From positions 1 through 64,000 of the forward strand of contig NZ_SBIW01000011.1 of NCBI RefSeq assembly GCF_004054195.1: 64,000 bases of DNA, in the 5' to 3' direction. A program made the translations under genes and the position numbers. Every line of letters begins with the position of its first letter. The first letter of the stretch is position 1. Positions 26,251 through 35,500 of this stretch are shown one piece after another. The notes below the pieces were generated by a model, which did not search any database, was not told where the DNA came from, and saw only the letters and a program-made list of their open reading frames with translations. This stretch comes from Mucilaginibacter gilvus (lineage in GTDB: Bacteria; Bacteroidota; Bacteroidia; Sphingobacteriales; Sphingobacteriaceae).

Positions 26251-27330
26251 CTATATATTTTCGATTAATTTAATTAAAGGAGTAAAACAATTGTCCTCCG
26301 AAAAGGAACGGCTAATGAGCCTATGCGCATTTTCGCTAAGTTTTTTGCGAAGCGTGGCATCAATTAGCAATGTTTCAATTGCTTGAGTAAAATCTGCTGC
26401 GTTATCTGCTATTAGAAAAGCTTCACCTGTGCTGTTTTCAATGCCACGAGCTCCATGTAATGTTGTAACCAGGGGCCTCCCGTGCGCCAAGGCTTCAATG
26501 TTTTTAATCTTTATCCCCGCACCAAAACGCACCGGATTGATGATAATATCTGCGTCATGGTATATTTCGTTTATATCACCGTTAAATCCTTTTGGGATAA
26601 CGTTTAATTGCCCGGCAAAATCAACATTGCTACAAACCGTACCATAAATATGAAACTGCGCATTATACTTAGCAGTGATTGTAGGCCAACAGTTTTTTAG
26701 AAACCAGTTTACTGCATCAACGTTTGGTAGGTAAGCACTTCCTACAAAAGCTATGTTATTTACTTCTTTTCTAATTGGATGTGTGACTATATTCACAGGA
26801 TGCGGACATAATAGCGCTTTTCCAGATCCAGCCATTGACGTAACTTTAACAACGTCGTCCGGGCAAAGCACGATAACGCGATCATACAGACTGAAAATAT
26901 CTTTTTCAACACTAAGGGGAAGTTCATAAAGTGCACCAGCATGATTAAATTTCTTGAATGCTTTAGTACGTTCACTAACAATATCGTGCGCATCAAGGAT
27001 TAAGGTAACCTCATATTTAAAAAAATTAAGAAAATAGCTGCAGTGAATGTATTCGACAATAATTGCGTCAAAACGACGGTCTTTCAAAAATGTTTTTAGC
27101 CTACGCCCATATCCTGTTGAACTTAGGTATTTTGTTTTTTCGAGTGTAAAAAATTCACTGGCAAACAATGCGCTCAACCTGCTTTCGACGTTTTGATCTG
27201 CTGGGCCAGTGTTTACCACAGTTAGTTGTACATGCGTTGATAAGTAATTAACGAGAGCATAAATGCGAGCACGGTTACCAGACGACAATTCCTCAAAATT
27301 AACATCTGTAAGCAGTAGTACTTTCTTCAT
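26251..27330 (-). CDS. glycosyltransferase, GT4-like (GT-B fold)
   Basis: A 359-residue enzyme beginning MKKVLLLTDVNFEELSSGNR, the usual Rossmann-like N-terminal start of GT-B glycosyltransferases. The C-terminal domain holds NIAFVGSAYLPNVDAVNWF, the GT4-type INPVRFGAGIKIKNIEAL (about 270-287; the E-rich sugar-nucleotide motif) and GRPLVTTLHGARGI. No signal peptide or membrane helix is seen, so it is cytosolic or peripheral. Its start overlaps the end of the GT61-like gene by 32 bases, so the two are translationally coupled, and it is followed on the same strand by the VKOR fusion and the precursor. Possible substrates are the precursor peptide or a surface glycan. Confidence 0.85.
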   Translation of the reverse strand: MKKVLLLTDVNFEELSSGNRARIYALVNYLSTHVQLTVVNTGPADQNVESRLSALFASEFFTLEKTKYLSSTGYGRRLKTFLKDRRFDAIIVEYIHCSYFLNFFKYEVTLILDAHDIVSERTKAFKKFNHAGALYELPLSVEKDIFSLYDRVIVLCPDDVVKVTSMAGSGKALLCPHPVNIVTHPIRKEVNNIAFVGSAYLPNVDAVNWFLKNCWPTITAKYNAQFHIYGTVCSNVDFAGQLNVIPKGFNGDINEIYHDADIIINPVRFGAGIKIKNIEALAHGRPLVTTLHGARGIENSTGEAFLIADNAADFTQAIETLLIDATLRKKLSENAHRLISRSFSEDNCFTPLIKLIENI

Positions 27331-28357
27331 AATTAAGCATCAATTTTAAGTTCTTTTCCAAAAGCACAGTGTCAACTAAATAATTACCTTCGAAATAATC
27401 CTCCGGCCCGTCCGTTTCGCAAAGCTGATGAAAATAGTTAATTTTCAATCCGTTCGACATATACCAAAATAGCGGGCTAGGATGATCTAATTCATTGGTT
27501 TTGTTTTTATGTAATTCTAAAACTGAACTGTTCTCTGGCATAAAGAGGATATTAGTCAGACCAGAGCCGTGGGTGCCAATTAAGAATTTAATTTTGGCAA
27601 AAATTGCCACTTGTTTTAAAAAGCTGAATCGCTCAGGGTAAAAAACGGTAAAACCATATTTAGTAACAACCTCCTGAATAGCTTTTTCATTAGTAATCTT
27701 TCTTCTACTTGCTAATTCCCGACTGATATAAAGTTTTTCACCAGGCAGTTCAACGCTATCATTTATTTGCAACACGTATTCTGTATAAAACTTTCGCACA
27801 CTTTTCAACTGTCGGGCATCAAATGAATCACAGATTCGCTTAACTGGGGGCAAACAAAGCGTTTTGACCATCAAACTTTTACCTGAAGGAATAAAATATA
27901 TATTTTTTAATTCGAATGGAGCCAAGGAACCCATGATAAAATCGACGTGTTGATAAGATTCTGGCAATATTAAAACCAGATCATTATTTTTTTTTCGGAC
28001 TGACCAAAGCCTGAAAATAGATTCAGTAATCCAGTGAAAATAATTAAACCAAGGATGGTGAATTAGGAGGTAAGTGCGCTGATCGTCGAGCTCAATTAAC
28101 TGGCCCGGATCATCTACGACATTGTAATAATATTGAGCGGCTTCGTTTTGATAATTGGTAAGTTGGTGTGGAAATTGGTGATGGCAGTCTTTAATAAGGC
28201 CCCTGTTATTCATACAAAATCCTGTGTTTGTGACAAACACCCAGGTTCTTATCCTCGTCCGCTCCGGTGTGAAGACATAAGTGCAGTTGTCGAAATATAG
28301 ACTAATGTGCTTTTGTTCTATATTAAGGGGAAGCGGAACAGTGATGTTTTTCTTCAT
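27299..28357 (-). CDS. glycosyltransferase, GT61-like (DUF563)
   Basis: A 352-residue protein with GT61 features: HPWFNYFHWITESIFRLW (about 103-120), KLYISRELASRRKITNE (about 222-238) and the C-terminal GTHGSGLTNILFMPENSSVLEL (about 270-290). In the family this last motif forms the nucleotide-sugar site, and no metal is needed. No signal peptide or membrane helix is seen. This is the first gene of the minus-strand group GT61, GT4, VKOR fusion, precursor. More than 1 kb of mostly gene-free sequence lies upstream. Family members add xylose, arabinose or GlcNAc-type sugars in various systems; the acceptor here cannot be told. Confidence 0.85.
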   Translation of the reverse strand: MKKNITVPLPLNIEQKHISLYFDNCTYVFTPERTRIRTWVFVTNTGFCMNNRGLIKDCHHQFPHQLTNYQNEAAQYYYNVVDDPGQLIELDDQRTYLLIHHPWFNYFHWITESIFRLWSVRKKNNDLVLILPESYQHVDFIMGSLAPFELKNIYFIPSGKSLMVKTLCLPPVKRICDSFDARQLKSVRKFYTEYVLQINDSVELPGEKLYISRELASRRKITNEKAIQEVVTKYGFTVFYPERFSFLKQVAIFAKIKFLIGTHGSGLTNILFMPENSSVLELHKNKTNELDHPSPLFWYMSNGLKINYFHQLCETDGPEDYFEGNYLVDTVLLEKNLKLMLNYEESTTAYRC

Positions 28358-29396
28358 TCGGAAATTTTAAATTTGCCGAAACAATACATCCCGGCTGTAA
28401 ATATTAACTGGAGATTCGTCAGGTTTCTTCACTCGGACGGCTTAAAGATAACCTTAAGTACACTTAATGACTTAATACAAAAACAGGGTCCGACAACCGC
28501 GCAGTATTTGCGATATTCGCCACTACGTCAGTGTTTATGACTTTTTTTTATTTCATTCCTAGTTAGCGAGGTCGATCCTGTCATAATTCCATTCTTTTTG
28601 CTTTATAATACGGTGTTAGAATATAAAAATTGAGTAATTGCCATGTCATTTCGGCGTCTTATAAAAATAGACTCTTTCTTCCCTTGCAAAGTGATTTATT
28701 GTCGACATAAAAAGTAATTCAACGATTATGCTAGATAGGCAAGTGACTGGAAATATACTTAATAGTGAGATTGGCGGTTTTTTGGTTATTGAATTTGTAA
28801 ATTATAAATAAAAAAATCAATTCGCCAATTTTTTTACAAGGCACATTACTTTAGCACTAACAAGCATAGATAATTGCAGCAAAATATCGGGCTGGACTGT
28901 TTTCTCAGGCGTACTGTAATTACCCTAAAACGATTAAAGCTGAGGTAAACATTAACAATTAAAGCTTTATTGAGATTGCTTATAATTTGGAGCAGTCAAA
29001 AAAAACTGGAAGCGATGAAATGGATATTAGGCCGCTCACTCCCGGTTGCTTATAGAGAAACGACTATAGATTGGTTAATCATTTTATCACAACGTTTTGT
29101 AACCAGGCTCTTGCATTTAATTAACTAAGTCCTAATAGCTAATTTCGACTTGGTTAAATATAAAGTAATTGATTAGTTTTACTAACAGGAATCATAAACC
29201 AGTTTTTAATCTAAATATATTCTCTGCCTTAATTTTAGTAAATCGCTGTTCAATAAGAGCGACAAAAAAAATCATGGGCGTGAGAAATACTTCGGAAAGG
29301 AACATTTATCTTTTAACAAATGCAGCTTACCGTATCACACCGCATTAATGGCAGGAACTTTTTAAATTACGAAAACCGAAAAATTAATTTTTAGTA
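28358..29396. other. AT-rich divergent control region of the RiPP-type locus
   Basis: About 1 kb without a confident gene between the minus-strand GT61 operon and the plus-strand export operon. Only very short frames (24-37 codons) occur, and none has a double-glycine leader. It includes an ACTCCCGGTTG...AACGACTA pair (about 29038-29067) also found near 11369-11400. It must contain the promoters of both operons, but no clear Bacteroidota -33/-7 pair was identified. Confidence 0.5.
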
Positions 29397-29558
29397 ATGA
29401 TCAAAATTGCGCTCAGTTGGGAAGGGCTAAAAACTAAAAATAGAAGGCAGCGGTCAATCCGATTATTTATGGGTCGGTGCATACGTTGGTACTCTACCCA
29501 AGTTGCATTGCCTGTGGGCCTGTTAAGCATGGCCATGTTATTTATTATCTACGTATAG
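29397..29558 (+). CDS. candidate small membrane protein before the export operon
   Basis: A 53-codon frame starting MIKIALSWEGLKTK, with a very basic middle (NRRQRSIR) and a single hydrophobic helix at the C-terminus (about 36-53, VALPVGLLSMAMLFIIYV). Its stop is 9 bases before the start of the DUF6625-like glycosyltransferase gene, the spacing expected for an operon partner. Basic N-terminus plus C-terminal membrane helix suggests a small membrane protein, but the frame is short and has no recognised relatives. It could be chance in an AT-rich gap. It does not look like a RiPP precursor. Confidence 0.35.
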   Translation: MIKIALSWEGLKTKNRRQRSIRLFMGRCIRWYSTQVALPVGLLSMAMLFIIYV

Positions 29559-29567
29559 TCCGCTAAA

Positions 29568-30398
29568 ATGGAGCAAACCAGTCTCGCTTTAATTGTCTGT
29601 TATTTTGGGAAACTTCCCTGGTACACTCCTTATTTCATTCATTCCGCTCGCAAAAACACATCAATTGATTTTTTGGTGATAACTGATGATCGGTCTATTA
29701 TTCCCTTCGCTGGCGGAAATATCCAAGCTGTACTCACCACGCTCGATGAATTTAGTTTAAGAGCAAGCGAGTGCATGCAACTCCCCATTAAGATTTCTTT
29801 TGGTTACAAATTATGCGATTTCAAGCCCGCCTATGGTAAAATATTTGCTGACTTTTTAACTCCTTATACATTTTGGGGACATTGTGACCTTGATATAATT
29901 TTGGGCGACATACGAGGCTTTATAACTGAAGATTTGTTCTCTCTTTACGATTTAATAAGTGTGCGGCCCGATTGGTTAACAGGGTGTTTTTTGCTTTACC
30001 GGAATGTTTTTAAAGTTAACCATCTCTACGAGCAAAGTAGAGATTACGTTAAGGTATTTACAACAGATCATCACTATTGTTTTGACGAAACTAATTTTGC
30101 TCATGAAGATTTTTCTGAAGGAAAATCTTATTTAGAAATCAATACTGAAATAGAAAGCATGATGCATGTCGTAAAAAAAATGGAGGCTATTGATGGCTTG
30201 CGGGTTTTTTTTGACCTCTTTATAATTGAAGGGCTTCCGGGGAAATTAAGCTGGGTAAATGGCCAAATGATTTACAAAAACAAATTCGAAGTATTGCTTT
30301 ATCATCTGATTTACTTTAAAAAGGTGTTTATACCCAAAAAAATACCTGATATAATACCCGATATGTTTAAGATTACACCAACCAAATTGATTCACTAA
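29568..30398 (+). CDS. DUF6625-like putative glycosyltransferase
   Basis: A 276-residue protein that opens with SLALIVCYFGKLPWYTPYF, the characteristic start of DUF6625-type glycosyltransferase-like proteins. The DxD-like metal site is probably in FWGHCDLDIILGDIRGF (about 104-120), and YGKIFADFLTPYTFWG precedes it. RPDWLTGCFLLYRN matches the acceptor-loop region of GT-A enzymes. No signal peptide or membrane helix. It heads the plus-strand operon with the C39 exporter (19 bases upstream of that gene's ATG) and the HlyD-type adaptor, so its product is probably attached to the exported peptide or to something exported with it. That link is inferred from gene order. Confidence 0.75.
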   Translation: MEQTSLALIVCYFGKLPWYTPYFIHSARKNTSIDFLVITDDRSIIPFAGGNIQAVLTTLDEFSLRASECMQLPIKISFGYKLCDFKPAYGKIFADFLTPYTFWGHCDLDIILGDIRGFITEDLFSLYDLISVRPDWLTGCFLLYRNVFKVNHLYEQSRDYVKVFTTDHHYCFDETNFAHEDFSEGKSYLEINTEIESMMHVVKKMEAIDGLRVFFDLFIIEGLPGKLSWVNGQMIYKNKFEVLLYHLIYFKKVFIPKKIPDIIPDMFKITPTKLIH

Positions 30399-30417
30399 TT
30401 GAATTCCCTATTTGCCT

Positions 30418-32595
30418 ATGTCTTTTCATTTTTATAAGCAGCCCGATGCAATGGATTGTGGGCCTACCTGTTTAAGAATGATTGTCCGTCATTATGGCCG
30501 TCGAATCAGTGTCGAGACCATTAGACAGCTTGCCCAGATTAACCGCGAGGGAGTATCGATGCTGGGTTTAAACGATGCCGCAGAGAAGATAGGTTTCCGT
30601 GGACTGGGTGCAAAACTTTCTTTAGCAGAACTGAACAAGGCCGAGTTGCCTTGTATCTTACACTGGCATCAGAATCATTTCGTGGTGCTGTACAAGATAC
30701 GAAAAGGCAAATATCACATAGCAGACCCCGGAAGCGGATTGTTTATCCTTACAGAACCTGAGTTTAATCGGGCATGGGTTTCTGCGTCTGGAAGTCAAGA
30801 GGGTATGGCGTTGTTGTTAAGTATAACGCCTTACTTTTATGAACAGCAAGACGACAAAAGCAGCGAAGTGAACTGGAAGTTTTTGTTGCGTTATTTGGTT
30901 ACTTATCGCCAATTGGTAATACAACTATGTTTTGGATTAGGTTTGGGAACTATTTTGCAATTGGTTGCGCCATTCCTCACCCAATCGGTAGTGGATATTG
31001 GTATTAACACACGTAATATAGATTTCATCTATATTGTAATTATTGCGCAAGCGGCCCTAATCATTGGCAGGATTAGTGTTGAATTTATTCGGTCGTGGAT
31101 ACTTTTACATATCAGTACCAGAGTGAATATTTCTATTCTTACCGATTTCCTGATCAAACTCATGAAGTTACCCATCAGTTTTTTTGACACCAAAATGACA
31201 GGTGATATCATGCAGCGCATGAATGATCAGCGCCGGATAGAATCGTTTCTGACGGGATCGGCATTAAGCACTTTTTTTTCAATGTTTAACCTAGCGGTTT
31301 TTTCTTTGGTATTGGCTTACTATAATACTTCTATCTTCATTATTTTTATTACCAGTAGCGCGCTTTATATCGGATGGATAACTAAATTTCTAAAACGCCG
31401 CCGCGAGTTAAATTATAAAAGTTTTGACATTTCATCAAAGAATCAAAGTAGCATTGTTCAATTAGTGAATGGTATGCAGGAGATTAAGCTTAATAACTGC
31501 GAACAGCAAAAACGCTGGGAGTGGGAGCATCTTCAAGCCAGATTGTTTAAATTTAATGTGAAAAATCTGGCTCTAACTCAATACCAGCATGGCGGGTCTA
31601 CATTTATTAGCGAATCTACCAATTTGCTTATTACCTTTTTAAGTGCCAAAGCAGTCATCGAGGGGCATCTTACTTTGGGTGCCATGATTGCGGTTCAGTA
31701 TATTATTGGTCAATTAAATAGTCCCATACAGCAATTTTTGACATTTATTCAAGGGTTTCAGGATGCTAAAATAAGTTTAGAACGCCTGAACGAAATTCAC
31801 CTGATGGCAGATGAGGAACCGATAGAAAAAGAATTTAATGAAACATTGCCACAAAATTTAACCATAAGCCTAAATAATGTATCATTTACTTATCCTGGAG
31901 CAGGTAACGAGCCCGTTTTGCAAAATATCAATGTGTCAATTCCTCAAGGCAAAACCACGGCAATAGTAGGCATGAGTGGCAGTGGAAAAACTACGATCCT
32001 AAAACTTTTGTTGCGCTTTTACGAACCGGCTAAAGGAGAGATCAAAATAGGTGAACAGTCGCTGGAACATATTAAATTTAAAACATGGCGAGAGAATTGC
32101 GGTGTTGTAATGCAAGATGGGTTTGTTTTCTCTGATTCGATAGAGAAGAACATTGCTGTAGGCGATGAGTATCCCGACAGGGAAAAACTATTCCATGCCA
32201 TACAAGTGGCTAATATTCAAGATTTTATAGGTGCGTTACCATTGGGATTAAACACTAAGATCGGTGCCGAGGGTAACGGCATAAGCCAAGGGCAACGGCA
32301 ACGCTTACTAATTGCCCGCGCCGTTTACAAGAACCCGCAATATTTATTTTTTGATGAAGCCACCAATGCGTTGGATGCTAACAACGAGCGTGTGGTAATG
32401 GATAACATGAAAGATTTTTTTACGGGGCGTACCGTAGTGATTGTTGCACACCGGTTAAGCACCGTAAGTAATGCCGACAATATAATACTTCTAGACAAGG
32501 GAAGGGTAGCAGAGCAGGGAACACACAAAGAACTCACAGCCTTAAAAGGCGAATACTATCAGTTAGTAAAAAACCAGTTGGAGTTAGGGTCGTGA
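30418..32595 (+). CDS. peptidase-domain (C39) ABC exporter for double-glycine leader peptides
   Basis: I use the ATG at 30418 (MSFHFYKQPDAMDCGPTC, 725 residues); an in-frame TTG two codons earlier is less likely. The N-terminal C39 peptidase domain (about 1-135) keeps the oxyanion Gln in KQPDAMDCGPTC, the catalytic Cys, His in HWHQNHFVV and Asp in YHIADPGSG. Six membrane helices follow (about 165-440), then an ATPase domain with Walker A GMSGSGKTT, signature ISQGQRQR, Walker B YLFFDEAT and the H-loop VAHRLS. Such proteins cut the leader after a double-glycine-type site and export the core. This one should process the precursor at 24113-24334. It is followed 40 bases later by the HlyD-type adaptor. 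Confidence 0.92.
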   Translation: MSFHFYKQPDAMDCGPTCLRMIVRHYGRRISVETIRQLAQINREGVSMLGLNDAAEKIGFRGLGAKLSLAELNKAELPCILHWHQNHFVVLYKIRKGKYHIADPGSGLFILTEPEFNRAWVSASGSQEGMALLLSITPYFYEQQDDKSSEVNWKFLLRYLVTYRQLVIQLCFGLGLGTILQLVAPFLTQSVVDIGINTRNIDFIYIVIIAQAALIIGRISVEFIRSWILLHISTRVNISILTDFLIKLMKLPISFFDTKMTGDIMQRMNDQRRIESFLTGSALSTFFSMFNLAVFSLVLAYYNTSIFIIFITSSALYIGWITKFLKRRRELNYKSFDISSKNQSSIVQLVNGMQEIKLNNCEQQKRWEWEHLQARLFKFNVKNLALTQYQHGGSTFISESTNLLITFLSAKAVIEGHLTLGAMIAVQYIIGQLNSPIQQFLTFIQGFQDAKISLERLNEIHLMADEEPIEKEFNETLPQNLTISLNNVSFTYPGAGNEPVLQNINVSIPQGKTTAIVGMSGSGKTTILKLLLRFYEPAKGEIKIGEQSLEHIKFKTWRENCGVVMQDGFVFSDSIEKNIAVGDEYPDREKLFHAIQVANIQDFIGALPLGLNTKIGAEGNGISQGQRQRLLIARAVYKNPQYLFFDEATNALDANNERVVMDNMKDFFTGRTVVIVAHRLSTVSNADNIILLDKGRVAEQGTHKELTALKGEYYQLVKNQLELGS

Positions 32596-32635
32596 TTTAT
32601 TTTCTGCCCTTCTTAGAACATTTAGATTTCGCATT

Positions 32636-33859
32636 ATGCCCTTAAAATCGAACACAAATAACACAACATCCCATCAACGACACACCGACGAGTTGCAGGA
32701 TATCATTACATCTGTACCGTCATGGATACTCCGATGGGGAATAACTCTATTTCTTTATATTTTCATTTTATTGTTTGGTTTATCTGCGCTTATAAAATAT
32801 CCGGACATTGTTGAAACACAGCTTAAAATTGCTTCGTCAGATATGCCTAAACAAGTTGTGTCAAAAGTAAGTGGTAAACTGGTTAAATTATTAGTTATTA
32901 ACAATGAAGAAATTAAAGCCAACCAGCCATTGGCTTATTTGGAAAGTACAGCCAGCCATGACAAAGTTTTGCAGTTGCTCATTCAACTAGAAAAAGTACA
33001 GGCGCGGCTAAACAATGGCCAAGCAATTGATCGGATATTTTTTGATAATTCCAGTAACTGCGAATTAGGTGAATTACAGGGGGCCTATCTGTCTTTTGCT
33101 AAAGCCTATTTAACCTATCGTTCATTTATCGAAAATGGCTTGTTAATTAGGAAACGCGCTTTCCTTCAGAAAGATATCTTATTGTTAAACAAGCAGGAGC
33201 AACAAAAAGTAAAAATGTCCGCCAAACTTCGCACTCAGGAACGTAAATACTTATGCCGAAAGGCATCGTTGTTGCATAGTGATGCCGAGATGATAACCTC
33301 AAGCAGCAATTTATTAGCCAAACGGATGAGAATTTTAGAGTTGGACGACCAGGCGAACAAAGAGTGCTCTAAATTGTTGCAGGCGCTCAATAGCTTGATT
33401 GACCAAGTTAAGAATTGGAAAAGCAATTATGTGTTGTCGGCCTCACAAGCCGGTAAAGTTTCTTTCGCGGGTATTATTCAGCGAAACCAGATAGTTACCG
33501 CCGGGCAAGTTGTTTTTTACATAAACGCAGGTCCCGGGCAGTTTTTTGGCGAGATGATTGTGCCGCAAAATAACTTGGGTAAAGTCAAAAAAGGGCAGGA
33601 AGTTTTGGTAAAATTAAAAAGCTATCCTTTTGAAGAGTATGGAATGTTGCAAGGAAAAATATCCTATATCTCCGATGTGCCTTATCGCGACAGCATATTT
33701 ATATCGAAAGTTGAATTTAAATCTAATATTGCATCCGATTTAAAAAAAACTGTAACGTTAAAGCAAGGCATGATTGCCGATGCCGAGATTATTACACAGG
33801 ATGCCACTTTATTTCAGAGATTAACACGTAATATTATTAAGGTTATAGATAATAAATAA
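32636..33859 (+). CDS. HlyD-family periplasmic adaptor of the peptide exporter
   Basis: A 407-residue type-I-secretion adaptor. It has a cytoplasmic N-terminus, one membrane helix (about 31-55, WGITLFLYIFILLFGLSALI), a beta-barrel/lipoyl half-motif (PKQVVSKVSGKLVKLLVINNEEI), a long alpha-helical hairpin (about 110-275) and the second lipoyl half and C-terminal barrel (LSASQAGKVSFAGIIQRN, GEMIVPQNNLGKVKKGQEVLVKL). It connects the C39 ABC exporter to an outer-membrane channel, which would be a TolC-type protein encoded elsewhere. It is the last gene of the plus-strand operon. Confidence 0.88.
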   Translation: MPLKSNTNNTTSHQRHTDELQDIITSVPSWILRWGITLFLYIFILLFGLSALIKYPDIVETQLKIASSDMPKQVVSKVSGKLVKLLVINNEEIKANQPLAYLESTASHDKVLQLLIQLEKVQARLNNGQAIDRIFFDNSSNCELGELQGAYLSFAKAYLTYRSFIENGLLIRKRAFLQKDILLLNKQEQQKVKMSAKLRTQERKYLCRKASLLHSDAEMITSSSNLLAKRMRILELDDQANKECSKLLQALNSLIDQVKNWKSNYVLSASQAGKVSFAGIIQRNQIVTAGQVVFYINAGPGQFFGEMIVPQNNLGKVKKGQEVLVKLKSYPFEEYGMLQGKISYISDVPYRDSIFISKVEFKSNIASDLKKTVTLKQGMIADAEIITQDATLFQRLTRNIIKVIDNK

Positions 33860-33933
33860 CTAAACAAATTATACTCGTTAAGCGCTGTAAACTGGGACTA
33901 ATATATATTTCTTGCCTTCTTCAGCATTTTCAG

Positions 33934-34314
33934 TCAGCCATTCTTCGGCGTCAAACTCGCTGGTATGTTCAGTTTTGAAATATGTTTTCTAAATTCGGCT
34001 TTTACACCGTCACCTATGTCATTTCGGACTTTATATCCTTCGTCTGTTTTTTGATAGACTCTTAAAAGTAGTTCCGTAGGGACTTCCATCAGTTCAAGTT
34101 CCGTAAAATGGTCCTCTGAGATTTCCGCTTGGAAGCTGGAATGTTTATTGTCAAAGAATACAATGCTAACCTTACTGTCCGCATCGTAACCATTTTTAAC
34201 CAACTCAATAATAGCACCTTTTGATGTAGCAATATTCTCCCTGCCTATCAACCTGGCAGTTCTTGCTGATACTTTAAATGGTACTTTATTAGTGATTGGT
34301 TTAATTTCTTCCAT
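33934..34314 (-). pseudogene. N-terminal fragment of a GHKL (Hsp90-like) ATPase
   Basis: From MEEIKPITNKVPFK the fragment shows VSARTARLIGRENIATSKGAI and IELVKNGYDADS, the N-box region of GHKL ATPases (usual form ELVKNxYDAD), then SIVFFDNKHSSF. Homology continues to about RKHISKLNI and then ends in PASLTPKNG and a stop. The G1 box (DxGxG) that should follow is missing, so it cannot bind ATP properly. Full-length proteins of this kind have several hundred residues. It is the left edge of the PRTRC region and the right edge of the RiPP-type locus, suggesting a deletion junction here. Confidence 0.65.
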
Positions 34315-34401
34315 CAAATTTATATGGGGCAAATATCTTACTACTATTTAAAGGTAGAACTATCTGTTAAAAAAAGAGCACTTAAAAAGAGCTATCTTAC
34401 A

Positions 34402-34656
34402 TTAGATACAAATGTATTGATTATAGCCTGTTAAAATAAGGCTCCCATTCTTTAAATAATGATGCCAACTATCTTGATAATTTTTTTGGACTTTGCGGTA
34501 ATCGGTGCGAGGGAGTTGGGTTACCATTTTATCCGAGTTTTGCCGCCTAAATTTATAATTCCCTTCCGCATTTTTTAAAGCACCGCCTGTTTGATCCCCT
34601 ATCAAAACAATAAACAGGTGGTGAAGGGCAACGGCAAAGCCGTTGCCGCGGGGCAT
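34402..34656 (-). other. doubtful 84-codon frame beyond the PRTRC operon
   Basis: The frame starts inside the terminator hairpin at 34627-34647 (MPRGNGFAVAL is hairpin translation) and overlaps no other gene. The remainder (NYKFRRQNSDKM, TDYRKVQKNYQDSWHHYLKNG) is charged and protein-like. It may be a small gene or the tail of a deleted one; no family recognised. Confidence 0.2.
34627..34647. terminator. terminator hairpin of the PRTRC operon
   Basis: GGCAACGGC-aaa-GCCGTTGCC, a perfect 9-bp GC-rich stem with a 3-base loop, about 50 bases after the stop of the ThiF gene. It has no long T-run on the minus strand, so termination efficiency is uncertain. Confidence 0.55.
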
Positions 34657-34693
34657 TATAGGCGCTCCCCAAAGCTCGTTGTCTAAACCCCAC

Positions 34694-35500
34694 TCAACCT
34701 ACTTTCAAGGGCTGTGTCCTGAATTCTTTCAGGTTGAGGAAGAAACCCCTGTTGTACAGCATCCCTTCACGGAATAGTGACCAAAGCAGCGATGCGCCGA
34801 GGTTAGCTAACGTAGAATTGATAAACAAGTCCTGTTTAGTGAGCGCTTCCGCTACGGAACAACTTGGGGTATCGTCATCCAATTCCGAGGTTTCCAGTAA
34901 GCCTTTAAATTCATCCGTTACCATCGGTAGTTTAGCTACGGTTTGGTACTGTTCAGATTCCGGCTGCTTAACCGCTTCAATCGTGGATAGGATCACCTGC
35001 CCGGTATCTTTCCTGTTCCCGCAGTCCATCCAGTAAAGCGGTTTATTGCGCTCATAGCGGGAGTCACCAGAGAACCCTTTTAATATCTCCGCTATGTCCA
35101 TACGGGCCGCTACTTTATCCACACAAGAGATATACAGGTTAGCCTTACCATTATTGGGAAATGTACGCAACGCTGTTTGATGGAATAGTTCCGTTACCGC
35201 TTTCCAGTTCGTGCCAAAAAAGCGGTTGATACGGTTAATGAGCGCAACGGATTTAAACATACCGAGTTCACTATCCGCAAATAGCTGCCTGCCCTGGTTC
35301 GCTTCGCTCACCCGGTCATTATCATAGAGGTAAACCTGTAAGCCGGGGTGCCCTAATGCCGTCAGGGCGTGGTTCATTTTAGCTAAAGCCATGACCATGT
35401 TGCTCCCTGTACCCCCTGCACCGATGAGGTTGACGGTAATGGGATTGGTCGGGTTGATGAGGTAATTGTCGGTGATATGAATAGCGGTCAGGATGTTCAT
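34694..35500 (-). CDS. PRTRC system ThiF family protein
   Basis: A 268-residue E1/ThiF-fold protein. The nucleotide-binding loop is VNLIGAGGTGSNM (about 23-35), followed by VYLYDNDRVSEANQGRQLF (the D-x-D-x-V-x-x-xN-x-x-RQ pattern of ThiF/MoeB proteins) and a late SCVDKVAARMDI motif. Near residue 212 DDDTPSCSVAEAL carries a Cys that may correspond to the adenylation-transfer region. The PRTRC (ParB-related ThiF-related cassette) is a conserved gene set of plasmids and integrative elements with unknown biochemical role. The gene overlaps the protein B gene by 4 bases and is the last of the cassette. Confidence 0.9.
   Translation of the reverse strand: MNILTAIHITDNYLINPTNPITVNLIGAGGTGSNMVMALAKMNHALTALGHPGLQVYLYDNDRVSEANQGRQLFADSELGMFKSVALINRINRFFGTNWKAVTELFHQTALRTFPNNGKANLYISCVDKVAARMDIAEILKGFSGDSRYERNKPLYWMDCGNRKDTGQVILSTIEAVKQPESEQYQTVAKLPMVTDEFKGLLETSELDDDTPSCSVAEALTKQDLFINSTLANLGASLLWSLFREGMLYNRGFFLNLKEFRTQPLKVG

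Noticed and set aside
11369..29067. ACTCCCGGTTG...AACGACTA shared by 11369-11400 and 29038-29067 as a repeat family
   Set aside because: An 11-base match with a nearby 8-base match can arise by chance in a 64-kb window; the flanks differ.
19792..33859. Reading the RiPP-type locus as a lanthipeptide cluster
   Set aside because: No LanB, LanC, LanM or other dehydratase/cyclase gene is present, and the core has few Ser/Thr.
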